Source: Lutraria lutraria (lineage: Eukaryota > Mollusca > Bivalvia > Venerida > Mactridae). Taken from it: a DNA stretch of 64,000 bases. The stretch spans positions 25,871,561-25,935,560 of the forward strand of contig OZ026841.1 in NCBI GenBank assembly GCA_964023205.1, given 5' to 3'. A program made the position numbers and the translations under genes. Under the pieces are notes generated by a model, which ran no database searches, was not told the DNA's origin, and was given only the letters and a program-made list of their open reading frames with translations. Of the stretch, positions 14,001 through 25,500 are shown in pieces (position 1 is the first letter of the stretch; every line of letters begins with the position of its first letter).

Positions 14001-15933
14001 GTAAACATTTTCATGAATAATCACATTTTGATAGTATTTATTGAATTTTTACAACAGTATCATATTGCATTAAGCATTATGACCAACAGAATAACAAAGA
14101 CTCGTGAATTTTCAAGAGTAGTCATTGGTAGAAATTACATTCATAGTAATGTGGTGTACGATTTTCGGACGACAAATTTCGGATATCATAGTGAAACTAT
14201 ACATCATCTTACATGATTGTATGTGCATTTAATGAAAATCTTTTCTAACTGTTTTGTCTTATCTTTGACCCTTAATCATGTGACACATACACTGGATGAA
14301 TTCTCAATTTTTTTCAGGACTCAGTGTAAATTTTATGATAATCATTATTCAGTTAAGTTCATAAAACATCTTCCATTACAATTTGTTAATATTGCAGCAA
14401 TAAGATACAGTCTTGGCTTAGCATGTATGTGACCAAAAAAGTCACTTCCCTGCCAAACAACACATCTAGCAAATAATTGAATGTAGTAATATATCAATAT
14501 GCTTTTGGGTGTAGATTTGCTTCTTAGTCAAAATTCAAGCCTAAATAGATTCAAATCAGTTTTCATACTAAATCATTTTGACCACATCTAGACGACATTA
14601 CATAAACATCAGATTATATAGTACAGAGGTTAAGTCGACATTCAGAATTTGGATTAATTGATATTGTTGTGGACAACCTAGATTTTCCAGTCTACTAGTC
14701 CGGCGATGAGTTGGTACTTGGAATGTTGTTCAATTTTCGCTTTTGTGCAGGCTGACACAAGAAAGCTCTCCTAGATTGTCGAAAAATGTCTTTCCTATGC
14801 TATCTTGAGAGCACTAGGAATAAATGAGAGGAACAGTTTACTTTGTTAATTGTTATAAATATGTTTGTAATAGTCTCACTGCTATAGAAATAGATCATTT
14901 TAGTTCAGGCTAGTGAAATTGGAAACATTTGGAAAGCATCCCATATTAATTTATTGTAATACGACAGATCTATAGACAAAACTTTTTCCAAATATTTCTA
15001 TTCGTGTTTCAAAAAAAAAAATAAGAGAAAAAAAAAAATTTAATGCCTACCTACCTACCCTATTTTTTTCTGGCCAGATTGCGGAAACAAGTAACTTTTT
15101 TTTTTGGCCTTAATTACAAACCATTTGAGCTTGAATTTCTCAAAAATGAACAGTTAATGTTGTTTCAAACTTTTGATTAATCAATTGATAGTGATGTTAA
15201 CGTCAATTTGATTCAATTATCGATAGCAATTTTGTTCCGATTATGGAACACTAATAGTCTGGTTCCCTGCCAACAAATGCCAGGTGGAAACGGAAGTGGA
15301 GGCGATACGCTTGTGCAAGTCATTGTTATTATCCAGGCATCAGCGGTAATAGCGTCACCGCAGAAATAGGCATACAAGGGATAATTATATGGACAAATTA
15401 TCTATTCTATACATCCGTATCTGAATCAATCTTGTCTTCACTTTGAACAATACTATTTAAGTATTTTCCTATCTTGAGCTGAATAATAAACATTCAAATA
15501 TCGACAACCAATTTTTATGACAGGCAATGCGTATTTGTTGTGGTCAAATTACTTTAACTTAAAACAAATTTGGTCGAATCGTCTCGAGGTCGAATTGACA
15601 ATTATTTCCATCATTGTACGATGTGCGTGACTAGAAAGTATTTAGTAAAATTACGATCAATTGAATTTCGTCTTAGTTCACGACATCTAATAATTCTGGT
15701 TTACTATCGGACCAAATGTTCATCCACCCATGGCATAGGCTGTTATGCATAGCTTGGGTACAGTACGACTACGAATCTGTTAAATTTCACCATTATTCAA
15801 GAATTATGTGATCAAGCGTAGTTTTCTTGGAACAGCATTAATCGACAATGAAAAGGTTTCGTTTGAGAAATTATATAGCATACAACTACTTACCTCGCTT
15901 TGGGGACCTACTTCTGCTTCTGCTTCGTGGCAT
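5080..15933 (-). CDS. SNRNP27: U4/U6.U5 small nuclear ribonucleoprotein 27 kDa protein
   Basis: Complete spliced gene encoding 160 aa. Coding exons in transcript order are 15894-15933, 11294-11353, 10778-10850, 7272-7384, 6788-6867, 5735-5796 and 5080-5134. All introns are GT..AG and the phases agree (1,1,2,1,0,2). Residues 1 to about 74 are an RS/RD-type Arg-rich domain starting MPRSRSRSRSPKR. An acidic patch HEESSDDEEL sits near 75-84. The conserved C-terminal block includes MRVMGFSGFDTTK and ends QYMNRKGGFNRPLDFIA, diagnostic of SNRNP27, a component of the U4/U6.U5 tri-snRNP acting in pre-mRNA splicing in the nucleus. Length is close to the human protein (155 aa). The start is the only ATG upstream of the RS block, in the first coding exon. 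No break was found. The intron at 11354-15893 holds a TIR element; the one at 7385-10777 holds a foldback element and a SINE. Confidence 0.96.
5210..5400 (-). repeat. SINE fragment in the last SNRNP27 intron
   Basis: Read on the minus strand it contains GTCAGTGGTTCTACCCAGG, a core also found in plus orientation near 20,468, 29,411 and 62,485. That shared core identifies one dispersed SINE family, possibly of the Meta/Deu-core type seen in molluscs (inference from the core sequence). No clear tRNA head is visible in this copy. Confidence 0.5.
6305..6610 (-). repeat. dispersed repeat ending in a polyG/C palindrome
   Basis: Bounded by ATACCCCC-type ends: ACTAATACCCCCGGCGCC on the left and GTTTGCGGGGGTATAA on the right, so the termini are inverted. 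It includes a run of GACAGACCGACC-like units. No coding capacity. It lies in the SNRNP27 intron between the last two long exons. This kind of repeat is, to my knowledge, abundant in bivalve introns. Confidence 0.5.
7495..8487. mobile_element. foldback or TIR element with arms of about 300 bp
   Basis: The left arm (about 7,495-7,805) and right arm (about 8,190-8,487) are inverted copies. The left arm has GACCCATACCCTTGGGA and the right arm has TCCCAAGGGTATGGGTC. Inner parts also match in inverse (GGGAATATGACCAATTTCGG against its diverged complement near 8,196). The spacer carries an unrelated GC-rich segment at about 7,950-8,035. Non-coding. It sits in an SNRNP27 intron. Confidence 0.7.
7950..8040. 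repeat. GC-rich repeat island
   Basis: About 90 bases that are strikingly G-rich in an AT-rich window, containing GGGAGCGCAGGTCCCC, GGGCAGAGCCC and GGGGCGATGCCCC, each a short hairpin. It looks like the compact GC-rich dispersed repeats seen in many invertebrates. Function unknown. Confidence 0.5.
8950..9366 (-). repeat. tRNA-headed SINE, minus strand
   Basis: The minus-strand head at about 9,290-9,366 reads GCGGCGATAGCTCAGTGGTT (A-box), followed by a B-box-like GTTGTTCAATCCCGGCC. The body continues to about 8,950. It is too degenerate for a functional tRNA. Located in the 3.4-kb SNRNP27 intron. Confidence 0.65.
10179..10520. mobile_element. hAT-like MITE candidate
   Basis: Bounded by CAGGGCCC at 10,179-10,186 and GGGCCCTG at 10,513-10,520, an inverted pair typical of hAT termini. 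Non-coding, about 340 bp. I do not see an 8-bp target duplication, so assignment to hAT is tentative. Confidence 0.4.
12700..12836 (+). repeat. dispersed repeat fragment (hAT-like end)
   Basis: Contains GGGAAGTCACCAAATATCGG and TCTGTTATAGAAGG and ends in AAAAAAGGCCCTG. A closely similar segment occurs at about 57,540-57,604 in RPL26 intron 2, showing a common dispersed family. Only the right end is clear here. Confidence 0.5.
13636..15112. mobile_element. DNA transposon with long imperfect TIRs in an SNRNP27 intron
   Basis: The left end reads TTAGGCCTAAAAAAAAATTA followed by CTTGTTTCCGC. The right end is the inverse (GCGGAAACAAGTAAC, then a T-run and GGCCTTA). Both inner flanks also carry CCCTATTTTTTT-type sequence in inverse. 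The 1.5-kb interior has two unrecognised open frames (13,911-14,216 and 14,217-14,432, plus strand) with no transposase motif. Probably a non-autonomous or decayed element. Confidence 0.55.
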
Positions 15934-16060
15934 TATTGAAAATAAAACGCTTTATTCAAAATACCAAAACAGTGACCGGTGCGATGTACTTTTTTCCATC
16001 GAAAGGTTAAAGACCGCTAAATTAGGGAATGTGTATTAGTCGGCCCTAGTGCTGTAAATA
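15934..16060 (-). promoter_or_regulatory. SNRNP27 5' UTR and probable promoter
   Basis: The 127 bases upstream of the start codon hold no ATG-initiated frame that would compete clearly with the SNRNP27 start. No TATA box is evident. The extent of the 5' UTR and the transcription start site are inferred, not read from a motif. Confidence 0.3.
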
Positions 16061-16784
16061 AGAGGATACAAATGATTTCACGGCCCTAGGATTTATTATT
16101 TTTATTTCTCACAGATTTTTAAATTTTATGTATCAAATTAAAGATAAAGCTCTCAGCTTTCAGAAAATCTAAATATATTTCATATAACTTACCAGAAGAT
16201 ATGTTTCTAATCGATGTGAACTTCATCATAATTTCGATAAAAATTGCCGCTTATTTTTTAGTTCGAATTTTACGACCATATGGTCTATTACGAAGTTAAA
16301 GCTCTCAGCTTTCAGGAAATGTTAACTTTTTGAAAATTGGTTCGGAATGTATATGTTTTTTTGTTGTTTTTTTTGTCGCTGAAACTTCGACAAAGATCTT
16401 GTTTGGTCTTTTCATCAGACCGTTTTATCACCCTTTTAAGATGTGTGGTCAGATGTTACGATAATCGTCCGGCAGTAATATAAATTACATATTAAGACTA
16501 TTAAACCAAATACCTGTATAGTATAGGGCTTTGATTAAACGTACATGATCGGTAAAAGAGAACTGCAAGTAAATTAACAAAACATTATATTATTGTGAAA
16601 AGAAAAAATAGCAACAATTAGGTATATACTAGGACGAAAAAAAACGCAGGGTACATAAAATATGCAACAAAAAATTATTTCCTAGTCTAAATTGATGAAA
16701 TTCGGTCTGGTCAAAATCTCGGCCAATGTCCACAATATCCGGTTGATAAAATTACGCAACCTCGTAAAAGCAAAATACCCGGTT

Positions 16785-17370
16785 GGGTATAAAACGACGC
16801 AGACAATATAGAAATTGAGGAAAATGCAGACAACAAAGAAATAGAAGGAAATCGGAAAACGCAGACAACAAAGATATAGAGGGATACAAATATAGCGGAC
16901 GATATGCACTTAGTGGAGGCAAATTATTTAAGATTATTAGTATTGTTGACAATGGAATTAATATTTTTGGGGAAAAGATTATGATGAAATTATTATGATA
17001 AACAAAGTGATTGATTATACGCATTTTTGTGGAAAATCAAGGTTTCAACAAAGACCTATACATGTATGTATATAGGTCTTTGGTTTCAATTTTGTTAAAT
17101 ATGTGACAGGTTTTGAAGATAAAACATCGAAATATCATTTATTTGTTTATTAAAAAATGGATAGATTATGAAATTATTATTTTGAAAACATCGAAGTATG
17201 ATTTATTTGTTAATAAAAAATATTGTTGAAATTATTCTTTTAGAATGTATCACTCTATGTCTTTGTTGTCTAAGTTTTCCGAGTTCATTCTATTTTTTTG
17301 TTGCCTGCGTTTTTCCCTGTATTTCTATATTGTCTGCGTAAAGCGTCTGCGTTTTATACCCACCCAAAAT
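16785..17370. mobile_element. MITE with nested GCAGACAA repeats in its TIRs
   Basis: The left arm begins GGGTATAAAACGACGCAGAC and continues through AATATAGAAAT. The right arm is the inverse, ending GTCTGCGTTTTATACCC. Each arm contains short sub-repeats of the type GCAGACAACAAAGAAATAGA. About 590 bp, non-coding, intergenic. Confidence 0.65.
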
Positions 17371-18479
17371 TCCCGTGCAAAATTGTGATGACGAGATATT
17401 CAATTGCCAAATTTTTCAATAGGATACTTTTCAAGTTGTCACATTGATTTTCGGAGTTTTGAACTGCTTTCAACATATTCGATGTATGGTATGAAGTTCA
17501 GAGGGGGCAAGCTATTGCACTATTGTTGGAGGGTCGAGGTCAACAGCAGGTTGCTACACAGTCCAACGTGCATGTCTCGACTATAGAACGGAGCAGAACA
17601 GGTACTTAATTACATGACCTGAGCCGTGGCTCATCATCATTTGCATATACCAATATATTAATATATACATAAATAACATGCGACATGGAAGTTAACATAA
17701 GTAAGTAACAAAACAGAGGGTAGGAGAAACTAAATTTCAAAATTTCAAAATTTACATATATAGTTATGCTAAATGTACAGGCATATTTGATAAAAGATAT
17801 TATATATACAGCACATCAAAGAGCAGTTAACTAGTCATTTATGAAGATTTTAACAACAGGGCGTCTTTTACATATTTCGCTAAGTTAAATAAAATGGTTT
17901 TTTTTTGTGTTTTTTTTTGTTTTTGTTAGAATTTAAAAGTTCAAAAAGATTGTACATGGAAGGCCTAATATAGAAATATCTTTTAATGTGTTTTTTACGT
18001 AGTGATAAATATTTTAGAGAAATGCAAATAAAATGAAACTCATGTTCTAAGTCTTATCACAATAAATGCTACTTTGTAAATTAGGCCTTGAAAGCTGGCA
18101 ATGATTCTTCTTTCACGAGGTATGAAATTAATTGAAATTCGACATGTTTGTGTCTTTAATGGATGTACAGAAAGTCTTAATATTCAAAAATAAAATCTAA
18201 GGTCTTTTAGAAGAATATCAACATAATTTTCATAACAAAATGTTTTAAATGCTTATAAATACTTAAAACAAACTGAACTTCTATCAATATTAGTAGCCTG
18301 TTCCTGTTTATAGCAATTTAGAATTCAATTATTAAAGAAAATAATTTGATATCCACACAAAAATTCATATCAAAGACATACGAAAATCCATAGTTATCAA
18401 GTAAAGTTTTAACATTGTAGACATAGTTTTTATAACCATTCTCGACACATTGTTTCATAGAACGTCTCGTCAGACGCAT

Positions 18480-18930
18480 GCGAGAGACGGGTAGGCTTAC
18501 AGACCGACCGTGAACGGGATGTCCGCGCGTCACGATGCAACGTCAGGACATGAATATATGCCTAGCCCACCTGTGCAATCGCCACCGTACAGCAAGTGAA
18601 ACCGCTGATGATACGTTAGGCAATCATGGTCGACATAATTATCCATGCCGATACTGTACGGAACTGACTACGCGTCAACGGTCTGCGAGTCCAACGTCCT
18701 TACGTTGGTTTCAATGCTTTGTCACTTACCGCTCAACGTCACGCACGTCGTAGGGCGTGGTTAGATCTTAATAGATGTACATTCACTCCAAAACTTTGCA
18801 AGAAAGCAGTGGAGATGGGTTCTCTTCACCGATTAGTCCCGGTTCACTCTGTATCGTTTTGATGATCACCGTCGTGTAAACCGACGTCATGGGGATATGG
18901 GCGTTATATGAGATAGGCGTCATATGATGG
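18480..18930 (+). pseudogene. decayed Tc1/mariner-like transposase
   Basis: Translated pieces in shifting frames resemble the middle of Tc1-type transposases: an LTAQRHARRRAWLDLNR-like stretch near 18,725-18,775, then an exchange resembling the VLFTDESRF...VYRRHGE block at about 18,800-18,890, with in-frame stops. The segment is also richer in CpG than its surroundings. I see no intact frame and no clear TIRs. Confident that it is transposase-derived, less so about the exact family. Confidence 0.55.
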
Positions 18931-19221
18931 TAAATAAACAATAGGTGATAGAAAGTTTATATTGGTTAGATAGATAAATGATTAGGCTACGAGATACGTA
19001 CATGCTTTTTATATTTTCTCCTTCAGTAAAAGAATTACGGGGCAAAAACTGGTAGGGTCGTCCGTACATAAACCTTGTTTCCCTTGTATTATATATATAT
19101 ATATAATTTTACAAATTAATGAGAAGTATCCCTGTGACTAAATTAGCATATACAGCATATACCTTGAAATGTGTGTACTGATAGTAAATATTGTAGCAAT
19201 ACGAGGTAGATGGTGGTTTAG

Positions 19222-19740
19222 AATTATACTTACGAGTATTTGTTTAAATTATAGCTGTTTGCGAGTACTTACTGTAGTGTCTATTACTAGTTTGGCTAAT
19301 CCTGGCCATTTGATTGGCTAATGGTGATGACTGAATCTATATCACTATATCACTAGTTGACAGGTAAGTAAATCATGAAGGCATTGTTCTAGATAATATG
19401 TTGTTGTGTGGCTATTTGTAGTTTAATGTGGTTGTATGATAGTGCTCAGATTTATGGTGAATTCGTTAACATTTAGGGTTAATTCTATTTGATTGATGTA
19501 GGATGTGATATAACCATGTGCTTGAGATTATTCATTTGTCAAATACTCATGATGGTCATTATAATATATTATGTAAATATTTTATACCCTTGGATTGAAT
19601 TAAATATACAGACAATATCCTTTATGAAAAAAGCAACTTCATGCAAAAAACATAAACCAATATGCTTCTTGAAATTCGTCTACCTTTTTTCTTGTTATGA
19701 CTGTTTTGTATTGCTCGTTTACGATTTTGCATAGCCATCT
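19222..19740 (+). repeat. single copy of the inverted-pair repeat
   Basis: Contains TTACTAGTTTGGCTAATCCT and GGCCATTTGATTGGCTAATG, shared with 53,686-54,180 in the same orientation and with 52,976-53,400 in inverse. Coding potential not recognised. It defines one dispersed repeat family with three copies in this window. Confidence 0.75.
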
Positions 19741-20352
19741 GATTTTGACTTGAATGCTCATAATATTTGAATTTGTATTTATGCCATTGTATTGAAAAAA
19801 TGGAACTTTATTCATTAGCGGAAAGTTAATGGAAGCTCTTCGGTATGACGGACCGACTGTTGAGAAATGGTCTTAACTTTGTGTTCGTACCGAACAACAA
19901 AAATGATATCATTAGGTTCACAAGTCGATATTTTTTTCTCTGTCCCTCAATAACCCAGCTTAAATTTTTCAGTATTGATCCATGATATTTAGTTGATCAA
20001 TATATTGTTTTTTTTTTGTTTTGTTTTTTAACCTAATAGAATTGTATACTACAGAATCTACATCCTCCATAGAACGATATACTGTAATCAGAAATTGCGT
20101 CTGTTTATGAAAGCTGTAGACTAAGTGTGATATAATCAACATCATGAACAATTAGCTCTCATCACCATACCAGTTGTATTGTACTTAATATGATTTATAC
20201 TGGCAGAGTGTACTCATGAATCTTTGAGTTACATATGAATTAAAATTCAAGTCCTGGTCAAAAGTGTTGTTTGATTTGTTACATTATTTTGCACTTTTAC
20301 ACAATATACATTAACATGTGTTCATTTCATCATCTCTGAATTATAATTAATT

Positions 20353-20560
20353 AGGAGGCCTCAGTGGTTAAGTGGTTATAGTATTTGGCTAGTAACACCC
20401 AAAAGTTCGAATCCCGTCCGGGACCAAATGTTATGTTTAAGGTTGCCTTGCTAGCTTACGAATAGTCAGTGGTTCTACCCAGTTGTACATCACATATCAG
20501 GGTCGTCCTCTACCGTTGAATATGGAAAAGTCACCAAATGACCCTTCATATAATCTCAGT
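20353..20560 (+). repeat. tRNA-headed SINE
   Basis: Head with A-box CCTCAGTGGTTAAGTGGTTA and B-box GTTCGAATCCCGTCC. A body follows with GTCAGTGGTTCTACCCAG, the same core as at 5,210-5,400 (minus), 29,411 and 62,485. Good RNA polymerase III promoter spacing, but not a functional tRNA. Confidence 0.7.
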
Positions 20561-22361
20561 GTACAAAGATATACAATGTATCATGAATTTATGATAAATA
20601 ACCTCTTCATTAATATTTATCCATACTCTCACCTTAGTGTTTCAAACAATGTCAAATATGGAATGGTATTTTTTTTAAATTAGTTATTATATTCTGATCT
20701 AATTTTAATGTCATGTATTACTTGAAGTTGTATCAAATGACAGAATAATTTCTGCCAACGATTATTCCAAGTAACTGAGGACATTGAATGGTCGCACCAT
20801 TTAAAATGTAAATAAATCCATGATTTTGATTTATTTGATAAAATATGATAAAAAATACACAGAATGTCAAACATTTTCATCCTCCAAGTTCTCTCTGAGT
20901 TATGACGCCTGGCTACATATTAACTTACAAATGTGATATTAAACATTCAGTATATTCACCAACGGATATGACATAGAGTTGCAGAGGCATACATTTCTAT
21001 AATGATAGATATGTTTGTATCAAATATCACCTGTCTGTATATCGAATACTGCCATTAGTCATTAAGTTAATTGACTGTAAGCTAGCGATATTGACTGGTA
21101 TAATTGACCAATCAGATTGCGAAAAAATAAGCTCCGTTGATTGACTAACTTACAATCAGATTGCAGAAAAAATATCTGCCTGCTTTCTGTCCGTCGGATA
21201 AGGTATCGAGATAGTTACTTAAATATTTATCCAGTAGACAAATTGTTTTCATGATAGCTCTATTTGCTAAGAATGTAATTATCTGGGTAACTAAATACAT
21301 CATAATTATAACAATCATTAAACACGAAATAGGTTGAAGATGTTAACACATCAATATTTTTATTGCATGTACAACCACGTCTATAAGATGAAAATTAATC
21401 ACAATATAAAATATCACAGATTTGTTGTTAATACAACATACATTTCATTAAATAATTAAACTTGTTGATTTATCCAAAGACAAAAACAAAACAAATAAAG
21501 TTAAAAATTTACGTACGTCAACTGTTCACTAAAACCAGTACTAAAATACCATTGACCATAATAGTCACTAACTACAATACTACAAATAACTACAACATGC
21601 TGACATTGACCATAATAAATACATGTACAGCATGTAGACATTGGCCATGATAGTCACTAATTACAATATTACAAATGACAACAGCATGCTGTCCTACCCT
21701 CTCGAAATCAAAGTACTAAATCCTGTTAATTCCATAACTGATCAAGTGTTTGTAATGAATCGTGTATATTCAAACAAGCAAGTAAGTAACGATAATGTTT
21801 TATATAACAGGTTGTCCAATCCAACTAAACGATAAACGCGAATAGCATGCATTTGCACCACACGCTTTTTTGCACATTGAAATATACACACAATTAAACA
21901 AAGCTTTGATTTAGTTAATGAATATGTTTTAATACATACATTATTAGTTGACATGTAAGTATAATCTTTAATTACACTTTATAACGTATTTTAATTGACG
22001 TATTTTAAATCTTTATATGATGCTAAAATGAGTGCTGCAATATAGCGTGTCATTACTACATTGTGCAAGTCAATAAAATAAAATGAATACTAGTACATAT
22101 TTGGCCTTGTTGTGTGACAAGTTTTCTGAGGATAAATGATATATTCCAAGTCATTTTGTACCCCAATGGCAGCAATAGAATTGTAAGGATTTTCATCCTT
22201 TTTGTGTCTCCTGGTAAACTCTCCCCATTGCATGTTGGTGGGGGGAACAAACATTCCTGACATCTGGATGGACATAATCATAATTAGAAACACACCTGAA
22301 AACCGACCTTCTTCACTACCAAACTGCATATGATTTACAGTTATAGATAACTGACTTTGAG

Positions 22362-22517
22362 TTACTGGACGATGATGTTAGATGATTCCTGATCTTCTGT
22401 GAAAGGTCGTGAAGAAATTATTGTATGTTTGTCTCTCCGGTGATGTACATGTTTGGGACCATGGTTGGCTTTGCCATGTCTTTCGTTTAGCACTGAATCT
22501 TGTTTCTTTTTCTCTGC
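22362..22517 (-). CDS. receptor exon 25: cytoplasmic tail
   Basis: Phase 0 acceptor TTTATGTTTAG, then AEKKKQDSVLNERHGK, a His/Arg/Lys-rich stretch GPKHVHHRRDKH, and IISSRPFTEDQESSNIIVQ before TAA. No kinase, ITAM or TIR-type motif. A splice at GTAACT just before the stop could lead to a further exon near 22,295; several frames there are open, so I leave the stop as the end. Confidence 0.6.
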   Translation of the reverse strand, partial: AEKKKQDSVLNERHGKANHGPKHVHHRRDKHTIISSRPFTEDQESSNIIVQ

Positions 22518-25500
22518 CTAAACATAAAAGAGAAAAACCGTAAGCGAATAATTATGCAGTATTATATAGCCTACACTTATTATATGCCTTACATGTGGTC
22601 CATGAAGAATTGAAGAACTAATGGTATGAAAAAAATGATGATATTTTTATTAGATTGTCGAGTACTTTAATTTCTTGTTTGTGTATCGATTTGTTCGTTT
22701 GAATCAATTTATGTAATGGTTAGAATAAACAAGCGCAGGACAGATAAGTGAAAACATTAAATGATATGTCATTTGTGTGCAAGAGTACTGTTCGAGTGAT
22801 ATCGTGTTTGAATATACATATGTAGTGTGTGGTTAATGTGATGTGGTGTATGTTTGCACACTGTAAACTGATGGACTTACTGACAGTTCTTCTTCCAAAT
22901 CAAGTAAATTGCAAGGCATACAATCACCAAGGCAACGATAGAAAAAACCACGGCTACAATCATTGTTGTCTTTTCTTTAAGGTAAATTGAAAAACTACAG
23001 AACATTTATGTAAAGTAACAGCTAACACGTGGTTTGGTACAACTACAAACGTTTACAAGATATAAGATATAAGTTCGAGTATTTATTTCTAGTCGGCTCA
23101 GAATACAACATTAAACATTTGCTATGCATAGCTATTTACCGAAAAGGCAATATAATGATAAAGTTAATTAAAACAATTGACATGTATAATTTAGACAATA
23201 AAAGAAAATACGCATATCGCAATATGTGGTACTAAACATCAATGAATAGATATTTATTAAAAGACAAATCTACTCGAAACCTTTAAAACTGTTGACGCGT
23301 ATAATGTATCAAATATGATCAAAGTAACAGCAAAGACAATTCTTTTTTTTAAATAAGCATTATCACTTAGTTATGTTACTTTTAAACCATGCAAGGATAT
23401 ATATAAGCTAGAAAAAGTAAAATGCTGCAATTAACATGCAACATATAACACTTAAATCAATATACAGCAAAAGCAGATTAAAGTTTTCAAAAAAGAAAAA
23501 CCTTGTTAGGCCTATACAAGTCATATTGGTTGGACTAATGTAAATGTTTACAAAAATACAAAGACGTATTAAGACAAGCATTGGAACAAATGACAAACAC
23601 TATACAGATAGTTTCATAATTAAACAAGTCCAATTTATTAAAGGTCTTTATAATGATTTGAACGTACTATTAAAGTGGTTGTTATTGTACTTGAAACATT
23701 TATACCCGACTCAGAAATGTGTTTTTATAGATATACTTTTTCAAGATTACTCATAACTTACAGTCTGATTCACTGTAAATTTGTTCAGGACTTGTTGTTG
23801 GCTCGATTTGTGGTGTAGTCGTAAAAGTCTCTGTAAAAATAGCAAAATGTATAATTCACAAATGATGATAGACACGAAATTCTTCTTCCCATAGCCAACT
23901 GCAAGAATATATTCTTACACACAGACTAAAGATTTGGACAAGAACATAGGTCATTATATAGCCAGAGACGAACCAACACAGATAAAATTGATCATCCTAC
24001 TTTTGAATTAAACTGAAAATGAAAATTAGCTCGGATTTTCCGTAGATGCTCAGAAATTCATATCAACCTTATCAGACAAGATTTATTTGGCAAACACCAA
24101 AGTAATCACACATTTATTTGTCGCAAACACCAAAGTAATCACACATTTATTTGTCGCAAACACCAAAGTAATCACACATTTATTTGTCGCAAACACAACT
24201 GATTACTAGTACTAAGTATCTATAGTAAGCAACTTATAGACAAACGAAAGAACAAAAACATCACGAGGCAACATCACTTCACACCCTCATCTCTAGTTAA
24301 AAGTAAATGCTGCTGTTATTAAAACTAGTTACATACTATAATTTTTTAAGAAGTTCATGTTTATAAGTTAGTATATTAGTACATGACAACAATTGTTTGT
24401 GCCTTGTCTCCATCAGTAACGTGTAATCCAGATTGACAAAATGCGTTGTGCATTGTATCTTTACACATCGACATTACATCTAAATTAAAATAGAAGACTT
24501 TTATTGGCACCAACTATTTACCTGAGCATTGTGGAAGGGCTGTTGATCCAATCGTCACCGTGGTCAAAGAAGAAGGACATTGTATACATGATGATTGTCC
24601 AGAGGAAGGTTGATATGTTCCCCTCTCGCAGAAATTACAATAAAAACCATTTGAATATGTTCCTGCAGGACATATCACTGAAAACATTTTGTTTACCAGA
24701 TAGAAATATATGTACAATTAACGAGATAAATGCATTTTTATCTAAAATCATTATTTAAACGCATGCATGATATAACTGTGCCCAGTTAGAAAAAGTCAAA
24801 GATGAAGGACGATTTAGGCTGTAATATAGTTTAGAATGAAAAGAAATTAAAATCGGATACTTAAGTATTGATTGTATCTATTTGAATATGCCTTATATAA
24901 TGATATTGTAATTTATTAAAGACATTGAACCAGGAATGCGAGGCATGTGACTTATGGACCAGAAAGTCCCCTAATTCCACAGTAGGGGGGTAATAAAACA
25001 GACAGGGTCATTGATAGACTAGCACCTGTTTACATAATCTGTTACTCTAAGCTTATAAAAACAAAAGCAATTTAGTCATAAACTTATTATCACTGTAAAT
25101 CAATGAAATTTATTACCCCACTTTTTGACTAGGTGTCAAGTCTACAGACCGTAACCAGACTGGTTTTATCTGATTAGGGGCAATAAAACAATTAAGAGAT
25201 TAGACCACATGTGGATTTTTGGGGGGGGGTCACTTATATAGTAGTTGTTCAATGTCTTTAAGTAAACTTTGTTATTGTAAATGAGACTATCATGACATCT
25301 TCTACTCTGCGAGAACAGCTTACACATTTAAATACAGCAACATCTATTATTTAACCTGCAGTCAATATTTACAATACTCAAAGTTTCAAGTTTCAACATT
25401 TATTCACCCAAATATATACATACATATAACATGGGGAAAATACATAATTTACATTAAACATATATATGATAGACTCCCGGTCTAGTATTCTGCAGAGACA

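Larger units (their letters stand above)
16060..22080. other. intergenic region between SNRNP27 and the receptor gene
   Basis: No intact gene seen. It contains the MITE at 16,785-17,370, a Tc1-like transposase remnant (18,480-18,930), one copy of a 400-bp dispersed repeat (about 19,222-19,740), a tRNA-headed SINE (about 20,353-20,560) and a local duplication near 21,550-21,700. Short open frames elsewhere show no recognisable features. Confidence 0.5.

Noticed and set aside
13911..14432. Two consecutive ORFs as a host gene
   Set aside because: Inside TIRs in an SNRNP27 intron, antisense to it, no known domain; treated as part of the element.
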